Shown: piece by piece, positions 46,997 to 57,493 of the stretch
How positions within the stretch are numbered: the stretch's first letter is position 1
How the letters are laid out: each line of letters begins with the position of its first letter
NCBI RefSeq assembly: GCF_000372525.1
Contig: NZ_AQUR01000090.1
Coordinates: forward strand, 61,127-125,126
DNA from: Cupriavidus neocaledonicus
GTDB taxonomy: Bacteria > Pseudomonadota > Gammaproteobacteria > Burkholderiales > Burkholderiaceae
Length of the DNA: 64,000 bases
Direction: 5' to 3'
Translations under genes and position numbers: made by a program
The notes under the pieces: generated by a model
What the model saw: the letters and a program-made list of their open reading frames with translations, nothing else
The model's database searches: none
Told to the model about the DNA's origin: nothing

Positions 46997-47339
46997 GGTC
47001 GTCCCCCAGCGCCGTCGTGGCGCCGAATTCCGCTGCCGGCAACGCCGTCATGATGGCATGCATGGCCGCGTCGCGATCGGCGCGGGCCAGGTCCACGTGC
47101 ATCGTGGTTTCCCCGTGCCGGTAGTCCACGCTCACCACGTAGACGCGGATGCGTCCACCGAGCACCTGGTGCAGCGTCCGGCGCAAGGCAAACACCTCGA
47201 CGGAAGACACGCCAAGGCGCAGCCGGATCCGCGCGGGCGCCGGCAAGGGAACCTTGCGCGGCGCGGCGACGGCGCTTTCGCCGCGGCGCGAGGTGGGACG
47301 TCGGGGAACCGTATCAACCGCCAGGCTTGAAGGTCGCAT
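46983..47339 (-). CDS. Small hypothetical protein coupled to the DapA-like aldolase
   Basis: 118 residues, unrecognised. A basic, Pro-rich first 35 residues precede an alternating strand/helix segment (RIRLRLGVSSVEVFALRRTLHQVL, RIRVYVVSVDYRHGETTMHVDLA, AAMHAIMTALPAAEFG) that resembles a ferredoxin-like or ACT-type fold. It overlaps the aldolase start by 14 bases. The true start may lie downstream, since no good ribosome site precedes the first ATG. Confidence 0.55.
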   Translation of the reverse strand: MRPSSLAVDTVPRRPTSRRGESAVAAPRKVPLPAPARIRLRLGVSSVEVFALRRTLHQVLGGRIRVYVVSVDYRHGETTMHVDLARADRDAAMHAIMTALPAAEFGATTALGDDHVAH

Positions 47340-47474
47340 GTTGATGTGAACCCGCGCGTGCGGGTCGCATGTTGGACATAGCCTTATGCTAGCGAGCGAC
47401 GTCTAAATTTGATGCAAGGATTGGGGGCGGCGCCATCAAATCGGCATCAAGACCGGCACCGGCGACACGAACGC

Positions 47475-48254
47475 TCAGAACGTTTTGGTCAGCGACGCCC
47501 ACGCCGTACCACGGCCCATGTAGCGGCCCTTGGCATTGGTGTACACGGCCTTGTCGGCATTGGTATCGATATAGGCCACCGCCAGCGCGAAGCCCTTGCC
47601 CAGGTCCTTGGTCAGGCCGATCCTCCAGTCCACATACGATGCGTTGGCCACCTGCACCTTCTGATAGCCGACATGCGTATTCAGCGTCAGGCCCCAGACA
47701 TTGAGCGGCACGTTCGCCGACAGGTCGACGTACCAGCTATGCTTGCTGTCCGCGAACCCGAACAGGTTGGTCGGCGCATAGGAGTACTTCAGCGTCACCG
47801 GGCCATATCCCAGGCCGGCGTAGAGCTCGGTGGTATAGGGTCGCGTGTAGCCTGCCGGATAGTCGCCCGGATAGAAGTACTGCAGCACGCCGACGTCGTA
47901 GCTCCAGTCCGTGCCAATCATGCCCTTGTAGCCGCCGTAGAAGTCCATCTCGATCGGCGCCGATACTTCCGCGTTGCTGTCGCCCAGCCAGCTGATGCTG
48001 GAGTTCCAGTTGCCCAGGTAAAAACCGCTGGCATGGCTGTAGTCGAAGCCGCCCTGGATGGCAGGCCGGCGGTTGGTCTGCATCAGGCCACGGTAGCGGT
48101 AGTCGGTTGCCACCGAGACGTTGGCGCTGAACGCGTGCGTCGGCGTTTCGGCTTCAGGCTGCGATTGCGCCATGGCGGGGCAGGCAGCAAACAGCGTAAG
48201 GGCAGGTACGGCGCAGACAAGCAGCGCACCGGAGGTCTGGCGCAGGAAAGTCAT
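47475..48254 (-). CDS. TorF-family (TIGR02001) putative porin
   Basis: 259 residues. Signal peptide (CPAMAQSQ). The mature protein is all strands with aromatic belts, opening with SANVSVATDYRYRGLMQTNRRPAIQGGFDYSHASGFYLGNWNSS and ending in a C-terminal aromatic (LTKTF), as in outer-membrane beta-barrels. It lies 133 bases downstream of kdpE on the same strand; transcriptional read-through or a separate promoter are both possible. Substrate unknown. Confidence 0.82.
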   Translation of the reverse strand: MTFLRQTSGALLVCAVPALTLFAACPAMAQSQPEAETPTHAFSANVSVATDYRYRGLMQTNRRPAIQGGFDYSHASGFYLGNWNSSISWLGDSNAEVSAPIEMDFYGGYKGMIGTDWSYDVGVLQYFYPGDYPAGYTRPYTTELYAGLGYGPVTLKYSYAPTNLFGFADSKHSWYVDLSANVPLNVWGLTLNTHVGYQKVQVANASYVDWRIGLTKDLGKGFALAVAYIDTNADKAVYTNAKGRYMGRGTAWASLTKTF

Positions 48255-48387
48255 TTTCGTTTGGCGAGAGTTGAAGGAACTCCCGAAGCGGGAGCCTCGC
48301 CACGATAGGCGCAGACGGCTAAAAACGGTATCAAAAGACTGCCACGCCTGCGTGTAAATCCCATAAAGATCCTGGCTTTCCCGGGGT

Positions 48388-49083
48388 CTATCCCGCGAAC
48401 CGGTAGCCCAGGCCGATCTCGGTCAGCAGATGGGCGGGTTGCGCCGGGTCGGCTTCGAGCTTGTGCCGCAGGTGTCCCATGTAGACCCGCAGGTACTGGC
48501 TGCTTTCGGACTGCGCCGGGCCCCAGACTTCGCGCAGCAGTTCGCGGTGCGTCATGACCTTGCCGCGATGCGCGATCAATACCGCCAGCAAGCGATATTC
48601 GATCGGGGTCAGATGCACGGCCTGGCCGGAACGCGTCACCGTCCTGTTGGACAGGTCGACGTGCACGTCGCCAAACGAAATCTGGAAAGACCCCTGCGGA
48701 TTGGCCTTGGCATGTCGGCGCAGCAGCACGCGCAAGCGCGCGGTCAGCTCGGCGACGCTGAACGGCTTGGTCAGGTAGTCGTCGGCACCGGCATCCAGCG
48801 CGCCAACCTTGTCGGCTTCGCCACTGCGGGCGGACAGCACCAGAATCGGCACATGGGTCCAGGTTCGCACCTCGCCGATCAACTGCACGCCATCGCCGTC
48901 CGGCAGCCCCAGGTCGAGAATGACAAGGTCTGGCTGGCGCGTCCCGGCCTCGATCAAGCCGCGCCTGAGCGTTTCCGCCTCGCATACCGTGCAGCCCTCC
49001 GCCTCGAGCGTCGAGCGAACGAAGCGCCGGATATGCGGCTCGTCTTCGACCAGCAGGATGGTGGGGGAAAAATCGAACGGCAT
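48388..49083 (-). CDS. kdpE: Response regulator KdpE
   Basis: 231 residues. Receiver domain: acidic pocket LLVEDEP, phosphoacceptor D in LVILDLGLPDGDG, switch residues LSARS and K in YLTKPF. C-terminal OmpR-type winged helix (LTPIEYRLLAVLIAHRGKVMTHRELLREVWG, then YLRVYMGHLRHKLE). It activates kdp under K+ limitation. AAGGAG lies nine bases before the start. Gap of 28 bases after kdpD. Confidence 0.95.
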   Translation of the reverse strand: MPFDFSPTILLVEDEPHIRRFVRSTLEAEGCTVCEAETLRRGLIEAGTRQPDLVILDLGLPDGDGVQLIGEVRTWTHVPILVLSARSGEADKVGALDAGADDYLTKPFSVAELTARLRVLLRRHAKANPQGSFQISFGDVHVDLSNRTVTRSGQAVHLTPIEYRLLAVLIAHRGKVMTHRELLREVWGPAQSESSQYLRVYMGHLRHKLEADPAQPAHLLTEIGLGYRFAG

Positions 49084-49111
49084 GACCTTCTCTCCTTGGG
49101 TGTACCGCACT

Positions 49112-51979
49112 TCAGGCATCCGCCGGCTCAGGCTCGAGCGCAGGCGGATTGCCGCGCGGCAGTGCGATGGTAAAGCGCGCTCCGGCCCGGCCGTGGGCCC
49201 CCACCGGCAGATCGGGGCGATGCGCAGGCTCGACCCAGATACGACCGCCATGCGCCAGCATGATGGCCTCGCAGACGGCAAGGCCGAGCCCGACGCCTGC
49301 CGTGGCAGATTCGCGTTCGCCGCGCGTGAACTTCTCGAAAATCTGCCGTTCCTTGCCCGTGGGTACGCCGGGGCCGTCGTCCTCCACCGAAATCCGGATG
49401 TCATCCTGGGCCACCGCGGCCGCAATCCGGATCTCGGTGCCCGCGCGCGTGTACTTGGCCGCGTTCTCCAACAGGTTGCAGAGCACGCGGTCGATCAGTA
49501 CCGCGTCGCATTCGACCAGCGGCACGGCCGACAGGTCTGCCACCACGACGCGATGGCCGGCCAGCGCCTCGCGCATCGAGGCAAGGCTGGCGCCGACCAG
49601 TTCCTCCACCGACTGCCATTCCTTGGTGACGCGGACATCGGGACCTTGCAGTCTCGCCATATCCAGCAGGTTGACCACCATCGTCCTCATCCGCCTGGCC
49701 TGTTCCAGCATCGCGGATACCATCTGGTCCACCGCCGGCGCCAGCGGCGGACTGCCGCGCTGCAGGGTCTCGGCCATGCCGATCAGGCTGGTCAGCGGCG
49801 TACGCAGGTCATGCGACACGGCGGCCAGCAGCGAGCTGCGCAGTCGCTCCGATTCCATCGACAGCAGCGCTTGCTGCGCGACCTCGACATAGTGTAGCCG
49901 CTCGATGGCGATTGCGATCAGCGTGCAGAACACATCCACCTGGCGGCGCAGCGCCGGCTGCGCAAACGCGCGCGATGCCGCGGGCTCGACCGCGAGCACG
50001 CCGCGAGTCTGCATGGGCGCCTTGAGCGGCAGGTACAGCACGGTGCTGCCCGGCAACGTGTGAGTGCCGGTACCGGCGGGCTGGCCATGCGTAAAGACCC
50101 ATTCGGCCAGTATGCGGTCAATCGAATCGGTACGCACGGTCGCATCGTGCTGGCTGGCGTCCGACACGGGCGGCAACAGCCGCCCCTGCGGCGACACCAG
50201 GAAAAAGGCGGAACTGGCATCGAACGCCGCCCGCAGGAAGCGGCTGCCGATCGAAACGATCTGGTCTGGCATCAGGGCGCCGGACAACTCGCGCGCCAGT
50301 TCGTACAAGGTGCGCGCGTCTTCCTCGCGCTGAACCGCCAGGCGGGCCTGCTCGCGCAGCCCGGCAGTCAGTTGGCCAATGACCAGCCCGACAGAGAGCA
50401 TGACCAGGAAGGTCAGCAGGTACTGCACGTCGCTCACGGCAAATGACAGCCGTGGCGGTACAAAGAAGAAATCGAAGGCGGCCACCGCCAGGACGGATGC
50501 GAGTGCGGCGGGCCCGCGGCCGTGACGCAGCGCGACGCCGACGACTGCCGCCAGGAACAGCATCGCGATGTTGACGACATCGAACCACGGGAATGCCAAT
50601 GCCGACAACATCGTGGCACAGGCGCACCAGACCACCGCCCAGGCGTAGTCCTTGCGCGTGGCGCCCGGCTGCGGTTCGCCCGGTTCCGCTTCCTGCGCCG
50701 CGTGGCGCGGCCGGATGTCGGCACGCGTGGTATCGGCGGCGACCCGGATGATGTCGACTTCCGGACAGCCGATCGCCAGCGCATCGGCAAAACTGCGGCG
50801 GCCGAACAGCCAGGCCGGCGCGCTGACGAAAGGCGACAGCGCCAGCGCCAGCAGCGAACGGGCGCGCTCGGCCAGCGAGGCGCCGCCACGACGCCAGTCC
50901 GCCGGTGCCCGTCCGATCACCACCTTGGTCAGGTTATGGCGGCGCACGTAGCCGACCACGGCCTGCACCATGTCATTGCCCGCCAGGGTCTCCGTCCGCG
51001 CGCCGAGTTCCTCGGCCAGGTGCATGGCCGCTTGCAGCCGGGCCTTGCCGGCCGCGGATGGCGGCGCCAGCCGCGGCGTGGCGATCGTGACCACATGCCA
51101 GTCGCAGTCCAGTTGCCCCGCCAGGCGTCGCGCGCTCTTGACCACCTGCTCGGCATCGTCGCCGCTGCCGATGCAGGCCAGAACGGCTTCGCGCGTGCGC
51201 CAGACCGCCTGCACGGCTTGCGCCTGCCGCCAGGCCCGCACGTCGTCGTCGACACGATCGGCGGTACGCCGCAACGCCAGTTCGCGCAGGGCGATCAGGT
51301 TGCCTTTGCGAAAGAAATTGCGCGCCGCATGCCGGGCCTGCTCCGGCAGGTAAACCTTGCCTTCCTTCATGCGACGCAGCAGTTCATCGGCTGGCAGGTC
51401 GACCAGCACGACCTCGTCGGCGCTGTCGAAGACCGTGTCGGGAACGGTTTCCCAGACGCGGATGCCGGTGATGCCCCCGACCGCTTCGTTCAGGCTGTCG
51501 AGATGCTGGACATTGACGGTCGTCCAGACGTCGATGCCGGCGCCCTGCAGTTCCTGGATATCCTGCCAGCGCTTGGGATGGCGGCTGCCTGGCGCATTCG
51601 AATGCGCCAGTTCATCAACCAGGATCAGGGACGGATGGCGGGCCAGCGCCGCGTCCAGGTCGAACTCCTTGAGCACGCGCTCGCGATACGGCACGTCCTT
51701 CATCGCCAGCCGTTCGATACCGGAGATCAGCGCTTCGGTCTCCGCGCGGCCATGGGTCTCGACGATGCCGATGACGACATCGGTACCCTGTTGCGCCGCG
51801 GCTCGCGCCGCGGTCAGCATGGCGAAGGTCTTGCCGACGCCAGCCGACGCGCCGAAGTAAACCCTGAGCTTGCCGCGTGCCGACCGTTCCCCTTCGGCCT
51901 GCACCATTTGCAGCAGCGCGTCCGGATCGGGGCGCGCGCCGGCGACGCGGAATTCTGCATCAGACATGAGGGGGCTCAT
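49112..51979 (-). CDS. kdpD: Sensor histidine kinase KdpD
   Basis: 955 residues, somewhat longer than E. coli KdpD (894). Order: KdpD N-domain with Walker-like GASAGVGKTFAML (about 43-55), USP domain (about 255-375), four membrane helices (about 430-530), GAF-like segment, H-box AVSHDLRTPLTSL and an HATPase with NLLENAAKYTRAG and DDGPGVP. It senses K+ limitation and phosphorylates KdpE. The first of two in-frame ATGs (51979, 51967) was taken; neither has a clear ribosome site. 56 bases after kdpC. Confidence 0.95.
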   Translation of the reverse strand: MSPLMSDAEFRVAGARPDPDALLQMVQAEGERSARGKLRVYFGASAGVGKTFAMLTAARAAAQQGTDVVIGIVETHGRAETEALISGIERLAMKDVPYRERVLKEFDLDAALARHPSLILVDELAHSNAPGSRHPKRWQDIQELQGAGIDVWTTVNVQHLDSLNEAVGGITGIRVWETVPDTVFDSADEVVLVDLPADELLRRMKEGKVYLPEQARHAARNFFRKGNLIALRELALRRTADRVDDDVRAWRQAQAVQAVWRTREAVLACIGSGDDAEQVVKSARRLAGQLDCDWHVVTIATPRLAPPSAAGKARLQAAMHLAEELGARTETLAGNDMVQAVVGYVRRHNLTKVVIGRAPADWRRGGASLAERARSLLALALSPFVSAPAWLFGRRSFADALAIGCPEVDIIRVAADTTRADIRPRHAAQEAEPGEPQPGATRKDYAWAVVWCACATMLSALAFPWFDVVNIAMLFLAAVVGVALRHGRGPAALASVLAVAAFDFFFVPPRLSFAVSDVQYLLTFLVMLSVGLVIGQLTAGLREQARLAVQREEDARTLYELARELSGALMPDQIVSIGSRFLRAAFDASSAFFLVSPQGRLLPPVSDASQHDATVRTDSIDRILAEWVFTHGQPAGTGTHTLPGSTVLYLPLKAPMQTRGVLAVEPAASRAFAQPALRRQVDVFCTLIAIAIERLHYVEVAQQALLSMESERLRSSLLAAVSHDLRTPLTSLIGMAETLQRGSPPLAPAVDQMVSAMLEQARRMRTMVVNLLDMARLQGPDVRVTKEWQSVEELVGASLASMREALAGHRVVVADLSAVPLVECDAVLIDRVLCNLLENAAKYTRAGTEIRIAAAVAQDDIRISVEDDGPGVPTGKERQIFEKFTRGERESATAGVGLGLAVCEAIMLAHGGRIWVEPAHRPDLPVGAHGRAGARFTIALPRGNPPALEPEPADA

Positions 51980-52035
51980 CCGTGGCCGTGGCCCGGTAAA
52001 GGCCGCACTGTTTCATCCCTGCTATGGTGACCGCG

Positions 52036-52683
52036 TCAGCGGATCGGTGCAACACCGTCGAGCGCGAGGTTCAGCTTCAGCACGTTCACACCGGGATCAC
52101 CCAGCACCGCCAGCAGCGGCACGTCGGTATTGGCGGCGATCAACTGCCTGACCTGCTCCAGCGGGATACCCCGGGCGCGGGCGACGCGGGCCGATTGGTA
52201 TCCGGCGGCGGCCGGACTGATGTGCGGGTCCAGGCCGCTGCCCGAGGCCGTGACCAGGTCCACGGGCACCGGCGCCGCGTTGCCCGGCTCGGCGGCGCGC
52301 AACGCCTCGATGCGGGCGCGGGCGGCATCGGTCAGCGCGGCATTGTTCGGACCCAGGTTCGATCCGGCCGACGCCGACGCGTTGAATGGCATCGGCGCCG
52401 TCGCGGACAAGCGGCCCCAGAAGTATCCAGGGTCGGAGAACGGCTGGCCAATCAGTTCGGATCCCACGGTCTTGCCGTCCTTGCCGATCAGCGAGCCCCC
52501 CGCCTGGTGCGGGAACACGGCTTTCGCGATGCCGGTGATCACGCCCGGATAAAGCAGGCCAGTCACCAGCGACAAGGCAACGAAGACCGCGATCATGGGC
52601 CGGAACAGCCCGCCCTGCACCGGCGCCGGGGCCGGCATGGCCGGCTGAAGCGGCGCTTGCGGTGATTGCGCTTGAGGATTCAT
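52036..52683 (-). CDS. kdpC: Potassium-transporting ATPase subunit KdpC
   Basis: 215 residues. One N-terminal membrane helix ([22 protein letters not shown]), then the KdpC domain with [32 protein letters not shown] and a C-terminal [21 protein letters not shown]. KdpC stabilises the KdpFAB complex and aids ATP use. It starts 17 bases after kdpB, with GGAG before the ATG. Confidence 0.96.
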   Translation of the reverse strand: MNPQAQSPQAPLQPAMPAPAPVQGGLFRPMIAVFVALSLVTGLLYPGVITGIAKAVFPHQAGGSLIGKDGKTVGSELIGQPFSDPGYFWGRLSATAPMPFNASASAGSNLGPNNAALTDAARARIEALRAAEPGNAAPVPVDLVTASGSGLDPHISPAAAGYQSARVARARGIPLEQVRQLIAANTDVPLLAVLGDPGVNVLKLNLALDGVAPIR

Positions 52684-52700
52684 GTGTACTCCGGGAAAAG

Positions 52701-54944
52701 TCAGACCCAGCCGAACAGGGCAAGGATCATGTCGATCAGCTTGATGCCGGCGAACGGCACCAGGATGCCGCCAAGGCCGTAGATCACCAGGTTGCGCCGC
52801 AGCAGCACCGCGGCGCCAAGGGGCCGGTAGACCACGCCCTTCAGGGCCAGGGGAATCAGGACGACGATGATCAGTGCATTGAAGATCACCGCCGACATGA
52901 TTGCCGACGCCGGCGTCGCCAGGCCCATGACATTGAGCAGGTTGAGCTGAGGATAGGTCGTGGCGAACGCTGCCGGGATGATCGCGAAATACTTGGCGAT
53001 GTCATTGGCAACGCTGAAGGTCGTCAGCGATCCGCGCGTCATCAGCATCTGCTTGCCGATCTCGACGATTTCGATCAGCTTGGTCGGATTGCTGTCCAGG
53101 TCGACCATGTTACCGGCCTCCTTGGCGGCCTGCGTGCCGCTGTTCATCGCCACGGCAACGTCGGCCTGCGCCAGCGCCGGGGCGTCGTTGGTACCGTCTC
53201 CGGTCATGGCGACCAGGCGGCCATCCGCCTGATACTGGCGGATCAGCCTGAGCTTGGCCTCGGGCGTGGCCTCGGCAAGGAAGTCATCCACGCCCGCTTC
53301 GGCGGCAATCGACGCCGCGGTCAGGCGGTTGTCGCCGGTGATCATCACCGTCCTGATCCCCATCTTGCGCAGTTCGCCGAAGCGTTCGCGAATGCCGGTC
53401 TTGACGATGTCCTTCAACTCGATCACGCCGAGCACGCGCACCGACGTACCGCTGGCATCGGCCACCACCAGGGGCGTGCTGCCGGCGCGTGCCACGTCGT
53501 CCACGGCCTGCATCACGGCGTCCGGAAACTTGCCGGCGTGCTCGGTCACGTAGCGCCGCACCGCATCGGCCGCGCCCTTGCGCACCTGCCGGGCGCCGTC
53601 GCCGTGCGCGAGATCGATGCCACTCATGCGCGTCTGCGCGCTGAATGGCACGAATACCGGCAGTGCGGTGCTCTGCGGCGCGACGAGGCCGATGCCGGGT
53701 TGCTGCCGCGCCAGCGACACGATGCTGCGGCCTTCCGGGGTTTCATCGGCCAGCGACGACAGCCAGGCCGCTTCCGCGAGCTGCAGCAGCGACACGCCCG
53801 GCGCCGGGATGAAGTGCGCGGCCTGGCGGTTGCCATGGGTAATGGTGCCGGTCTTGTCGAGCAGCAGCACGTCCACGTCCCCGGCGGCCTCGACCGCGCG
53901 GCCCGAGGTGGCGATCACGTTCGCTTCCATCATCCGGCTCATGCCGGCGACGCCGATGGCGGACAGCAGGCCGCCGATGGTCGTGGGTATGAGACACACC
54001 AGCAGCGCCACCAGTACGGTCATCGTCACGGGGACACCGGCCTTGGTCACCAGCACGGCATAGAGCGAGAACGGCTGCAGCGTGGCCGTGGCCAGCAGCA
54101 GCACCAGGGTCAGGCCGACCAGCAGGATGGTCAGGGCCAGTTCGTTCGGCGTCTTCTGCCGCTTGGCACCTTCCACCATGGTAATCATGCGGTCGATGAA
54201 GCTTTCGCCGGGATTGGTGGTGATGCGCACCACGATCCAGTCCGACAGCACGCGCGTGCCGCCCGTCACCGACGAGAAATCGCCACCGGATTCGCGAATC
54301 ACCGGCGCCGACTCCCCGGTGATGGCGCTCTCGTCAACCGAAGCCACGCCGTCGATGACCTCGCCGTCGCCGGGAATCATGTCGCCCGCTTCCACCAGCA
54401 CGACGTCGCCGCGCCGCAGGGCGGTAGCAGCCCGCGGCTCGGTGGCGCCGCCGCGCTTGCCGTCCCTCAGCACGCGCGCGGTCACGGTCGTCTTCAGTCC
54501 CCGCAGTGCCTGCGCCTGTTGCTTGCTGCGCCCCTCCGCCAGCGCCTCGGCAAAGTTGGCGAACAGCACCGTGAACCACAGCCAGATCGCCACCGCCAGG
54601 ATGAAGCCCGCGGTCTCGCTGCCTGCGGCGGGCGCGGGCTCGAACAGCGCGCGCAGGAACAGGATCGTCGTCAGGATGCTGCCGACATAGACGACGAACA
54701 TGACCGGGTTGCGCAACTGGTCGCGTGGCGACAGCTTTCTGAACGCCGCCGCAAGCGCTGGCCTTACCAATTCCGGCGCAAGCATCCCGCGCGAGCTCGG
54801 CCGGTGTGGATGATGAGCGTGGTGGTGGGCGGCGTGCTGCGTGCCGGCGGCAGCCGCTCCCTGCGCTTGCGCAGGCCTGGAAACGGTTGTGTCGGGCGCC
54901 GTGCCCTTGCCTTTGGCCGTCTGGGCCATCGAATCGTGTTGCAT
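52701..54944 (-). CDS. kdpB: K+-transporting P-type ATPase catalytic subunit KdpB
   Basis: 747 residues, longer than E. coli KdpB (682) through a 60-residue Ala/Gln-rich N-terminal extension holding [12 protein letters not shown]. The P-type core is intact: [14 protein letters not shown] actuator, phosphorylation [10 protein letters not shown], hinge [16 protein letters not shown] seven bases before MQHDSMAQ supports this start; an upstream in-frame ATG would add 28 residues without support. The gap to kdpA is 88 bases. Confidence 0.96.
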   Translation of the reverse strand: MQHDSMAQTAKGKGTAPDTTVSRPAQAQGAAAAGTQHAAHHHAHHPHRPSSRGMLAPELVRPALAAAFRKLSPRDQLRNPVMFVVYVGSILTTILFLRALFEPAPAAGSETAGFILAVAIWLWFTVLFANFAEALAEGRSKQQAQALRGLKTTVTARVLRDGKRGGATEPRAATALRRGDVVLVEAGDMIPGDGEVIDGVASVDESAITGESAPVIRESGGDFSSVTGGTRVLSDWIVVRITTNPGESFIDRMITMVEGAKRQKTPNELALTILLVGLTLVLLLATATLQPFSLYAVLVTKAGVPVTMTVLVALLVCLIPTTIGGLLSAIGVAGMSRMMEANVIATSGRAVEAAGDVDVLLLDKTGTITHGNRQAAHFIPAPGVSLLQLAEAAWLSSLADETPEGRSIVSLARQQPGIGLVAPQSTALPVFVPFSAQTRMSGIDLAHGDGARQVRKGAADAVRRYVTEHAGKFPDAVMQAVDDVARAGSTPLVVADASGTSVRVLGVIELKDIVKTGIRERFGELRKMGIRTVMITGDNRLTAASIAAEAGVDDFLAEATPEAKLRLIRQYQADGRLVAMTGDGTNDAPALAQADVAVAMNSGTQAAKEAGNMVDLDSNPTKLIEIVEIGKQMLMTRGSLTTFSVANDIAKYFAIIPAAFATTYPQLNLLNVMGLATPASAIMSAVIFNALIIVVLIPLALKGVVYRPLGAAVLLRRNLVIYGLGGILVPFAGIKLIDMILALFGWV

Positions 54945-55032
54945 GGTTTCTCCGCAATCCTCCGTAAGCGCCGGCGCGTAGCCCGCTCGGGCCGCAGGTG
55001 CCAGGCGCGCAGGAATGCCTGATATCACTGGG

Positions 55033-56859
55033 TCAGTGGGTCGCCGGTTGGGTTGCGGTCACGGCGCCCTGAAGTTGCTCGGCAACCGGTCCGAGTGCCA
55101 GCGCTGGCACATAGGTCAGCGCTCCCACCAGCAGAACCGTGCCAACCAGCAGCGCCACGAACAGCGGGCCGTGCGTGGGCATGGTGCCGCCGCTTACCGG
55201 CACGCGTCGCTTGGCCGCCAGCGAGCCCGCCAGGGCGAGCACCGGGATGATGATCCAGAAGCGTCCGAGCCACATTGCCGCCGCCAGCAGCGTGTTGTAG
55301 AACGGCGTGTTGGCCGACAGGCCGGCGAAGGCGCTGCCGTTGTTGTTCGCCGCGGACGACAACGCATACAGGATCTCGGAGAACCCGTGCGTGCCGGGAT
55401 TGAACACCCCGGCGCGGCCCGCTTCGGTCATCACCGCGGCCGATGTGCCGAGCAGCACCAGCAGCGGCGTGACCAGGATCGCCACCGCGGTCATCTTCAT
55501 CTCGTAGGTTTCGATCTTCTTGCCGAGGTACTCGGGCGTGCGGCCGATCATCAGGCCGGCAATAAACACCGCCAGCAATGCGTACACGAGCATGCCGTAC
55601 AGGCCCGAACCCACGCCGCCGAACACCACCTCGCCCAGTTGCATCAGCAGCATGGGGACCCCGCCGCCAATGGCGGTAAAGGAGTCGTGCATGGCATTGA
55701 CCGCGCCGCACGACGCAGCCGTGGTGATGGTGGCAAACAACGCCGACGCGGCGATACCGAAACGGGTTTCCTTGCCTTCCATGTTGCCGCCCCCCTGCAG
55801 CAGCGAGCCGGCATGGTCGACAGACAAGCCCGCCAGGGCAGGATTGGCCATTTGCTCGGCGATGCCTGCCACACTGGCCATGGCGACGAAGATCACCGCC
55901 ATCGCCGCGAGCACCGCTATCCCCTGCCGCCTGTCACCCACCATCTCGCCAAAGGTGAAGCACAGCGCGGCCGGGATCAGGAAAATCGCCAGCATCTCGA
56001 TGAGGTTGGCAAGCCCGTTGGGGTTTTCAAAGGGATGCGCGGAGTTCGCGTTGAAGAACCCGCCGCCGTTGGTGCCGAGCATCTTGATGGCTTCCTGCGA
56101 AGCCACGGGGCCCATCGCCAGCGTCTGCCTGTCCGTCGTCACCGCCTCGGTCACCGGCTGGTGCCCGGCATCGAGTACCGGTTGCCCGGCAGCGTCGACC
56201 TTGGGCTGGCTGTATTCCACCGGCGCAACCAGGCTGACTTCCCGATAGGCGTCGAAGTTCTGGATCACGCCCTGACTGACCAGGGCCAGCGCAATCACCG
56301 TGGCGAGCGGCGCCAGCACGTACAGCGTGATCCGGGTCAGATCGACCCAGAAATTGCCGATGGTGACGGTGCTCTGCCGCGCAAAGCCGCGGATCAGCGC
56401 GAACACCACGGCAATGCCGGTCGCCGCGGACAGGAAATTCTGCACGGTCAGCGCGAGCATCTGGGTCAGGTAAGCCATGGTGGACTCGCCCGCATAGCCC
56501 TGCCAGTTGGTATTGGAGACGAAGCTGATGGCCGTATTGAACGCGGAGTCCGGCGACACCGCGCCGAAGCCTTGCGGGTTGAGCGGCAGCATCCCTTGCA
56601 GGCGCTGGAGCGCGTAGACCGCAAGCACGCCAAGCAGGTTGAACGCTACCACCGCGATGGCGTAGTGTTTCCATCCCATCCCGGCATCCGGACGCACACC
56701 GCCCAGGCGATACAGCAGCCGCTCGAGCGGGCGTCCCCACCCCGTCAGGGCATAGCGGTCATCCTCCACCGCACGCCGGATATAGCGCCCGAGGAACGGC
56801 GCGCATGCCAGCAGGATGGCCAGATACAGGGCCAGCAGACCCACGAATTGCGATGACAT
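55033..56859 (-). CDS. kdpA: Potassium-binding channel subunit KdpA
   Basis: 608 residues, ten or more membrane segments. Selectivity-filter-like motifs of the four repeats are visible: [49 protein letters not shown] and [12 protein letters not shown]. KdpA binds K+ and passes it towards KdpB. The start ATG overlaps the kdpF stop by one base (TGATG). Confidence 0.97.
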   Translation of the reverse strand: MSSQFVGLLALYLAILLACAPFLGRYIRRAVEDDRYALTGWGRPLERLLYRLGGVRPDAGMGWKHYAIAVVAFNLLGVLAVYALQRLQGMLPLNPQGFGAVSPDSAFNTAISFVSNTNWQGYAGESTMAYLTQMLALTVQNFLSAATGIAVVFALIRGFARQSTVTIGNFWVDLTRITLYVLAPLATVIALALVSQGVIQNFDAYREVSLVAPVEYSQPKVDAAGQPVLDAGHQPVTEAVTTDRQTLAMGPVASQEAIKMLGTNGGGFFNANSAHPFENPNGLANLIEMLAIFLIPAALCFTFGEMVGDRRQGIAVLAAMAVIFVAMASVAGIAEQMANPALAGLSVDHAGSLLQGGGNMEGKETRFGIAASALFATITTAASCGAVNAMHDSFTAIGGGVPMLLMQLGEVVFGGVGSGLYGMLVYALLAVFIAGLMIGRTPEYLGKKIETYEMKMTAVAILVTPLLVLLGTSAAVMTEAGRAGVFNPGTHGFSEILYALSSAANNNGSAFAGLSANTPFYNTLLAAAMWLGRFWIIIPVLALAGSLAAKRRVPVSGGTMPTHGPLFVALLVGTVLLVGALTYVPALALGPVAEQLQGAVTATQPATH

Positions 56860-56948
56860 CAGAATTTCTCCGGCCGGAACAGCGCAACGAGGAGGTAAAC
56901 GAAGACGGCGACAGCCAGCGCGCCGCCGAGCAGGTCGGTCCACGCCAT
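56859..56948 (-). CDS. kdpF: Small membrane subunit KdpF
   Basis: 29 residues: [20 protein letters not shown] followed by VALFRPEKF. One membrane helix and the family's FRPEKF ending. KdpF stabilises the Kdp complex. It is stop-start coupled on both sides (TGATG with the upstream small gene and with kdpA). Confidence 0.93.
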   Translation of the reverse strand: MAWTDLLGGALAVAVFVYLLVALFRPEKF

Positions 56949-57112
56949 CACAGCCCCCTGTCAGTTGTGCCGTCCGTGTCCGGCAACGGGATGTGCTGGG
57001 CGCCAGGCGCAGTGGCCCCCGTTGCGTCAGGTGCGAGCCTGATGCAAAGCCCCAACAACGCCGCGCTCAGGGCAGCGAGCCCAAGCAATACGATCAGATA
57101 GATCCAGTCCAT
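56948..57112 (-). CDS. 54-residue membrane protein heading the kdp operon
   Basis: 54 codons: one hydrophobic helix ([20 protein letters not shown]) then a Pro/Thr/Asp tail ending TDRGL. Its stop shares a base with the kdpF start (TGATG), exactly the coupling used between kdpF and kdpA, and GAGG lies nine bases before its ATG. It is the first gene after the predicted KdpE boxes. It matches no Kdp subunit I know, and E. coli has no equivalent. An assembly factor, regulator or extra small subunit are possible. Confidence 0.75.
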   Translation of the reverse strand: MDWIYLIVLLGLAALSAALLGLCIRLAPDATGATAPGAQHIPLPDTDGTTDRGL

Positions 57113-57160
57113 GACAAAACACCTCAGAGCAACTCAGGCTTGGAGCTTAGCGAGGGCGTC

Positions 57161-57208
57161 GTAAAAACTGGGTATAAAGGCGGCGCAAACGTATAAAGAA
57201 CGTATAAA
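57161..57208 (-). promoter_or_regulatory. Two KdpE-box-like tandem sites upstream of the kdp operon
   Basis: On the minus strand four seven-base half-sites form two boxes: TTTATAC-gttc-TTTATAC (57191-57208) and TTTATAC-ccag-TTTTTAC (57161-57178). Each has four-base spacers and the two boxes start 30 bases apart. The second closely resembles the E. coli KdpE site (TTTATAC...TTTTTACA). They end 49 bases before the first gene. Confidence 0.75.
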
Positions 57209-57493
57209 GACCGGGCTTGCGCGCGCCGCGCCGGCCGCAGCATTGCGCGGTGCCGAAGATCTTTGCCGGACCCTTCATGCCACACGCGGGCAGCCCCCCG
57301 CGGCGTCTGGCCCCGCACCGCTTGCCGTTCCGAGGGCGCAACAGCGGTGCCGCGGCTTCGCCTCCGTCTTTATCGGATCTTTACGTGCGGCAGCCATTTA
57401 TTGATGCGCGGTAAACGCAGACTTGCATACGCTACCGGTACTGCAGCGTGGCCCCGCACAACGGTCCCGGCATATCAATCCTTCTAGACCGAC
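57209..57493. other. Rest of the kdp-usp intergenic region
   Basis: 285 bases before the divergent universal stress gene. It contains TTTAT (57369) and TTTAC (57380), an 11-base-spaced pair like a weaker KdpE half-site pair but on the plus strand. No coding frame or terminator is seen. Confidence 0.4.
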
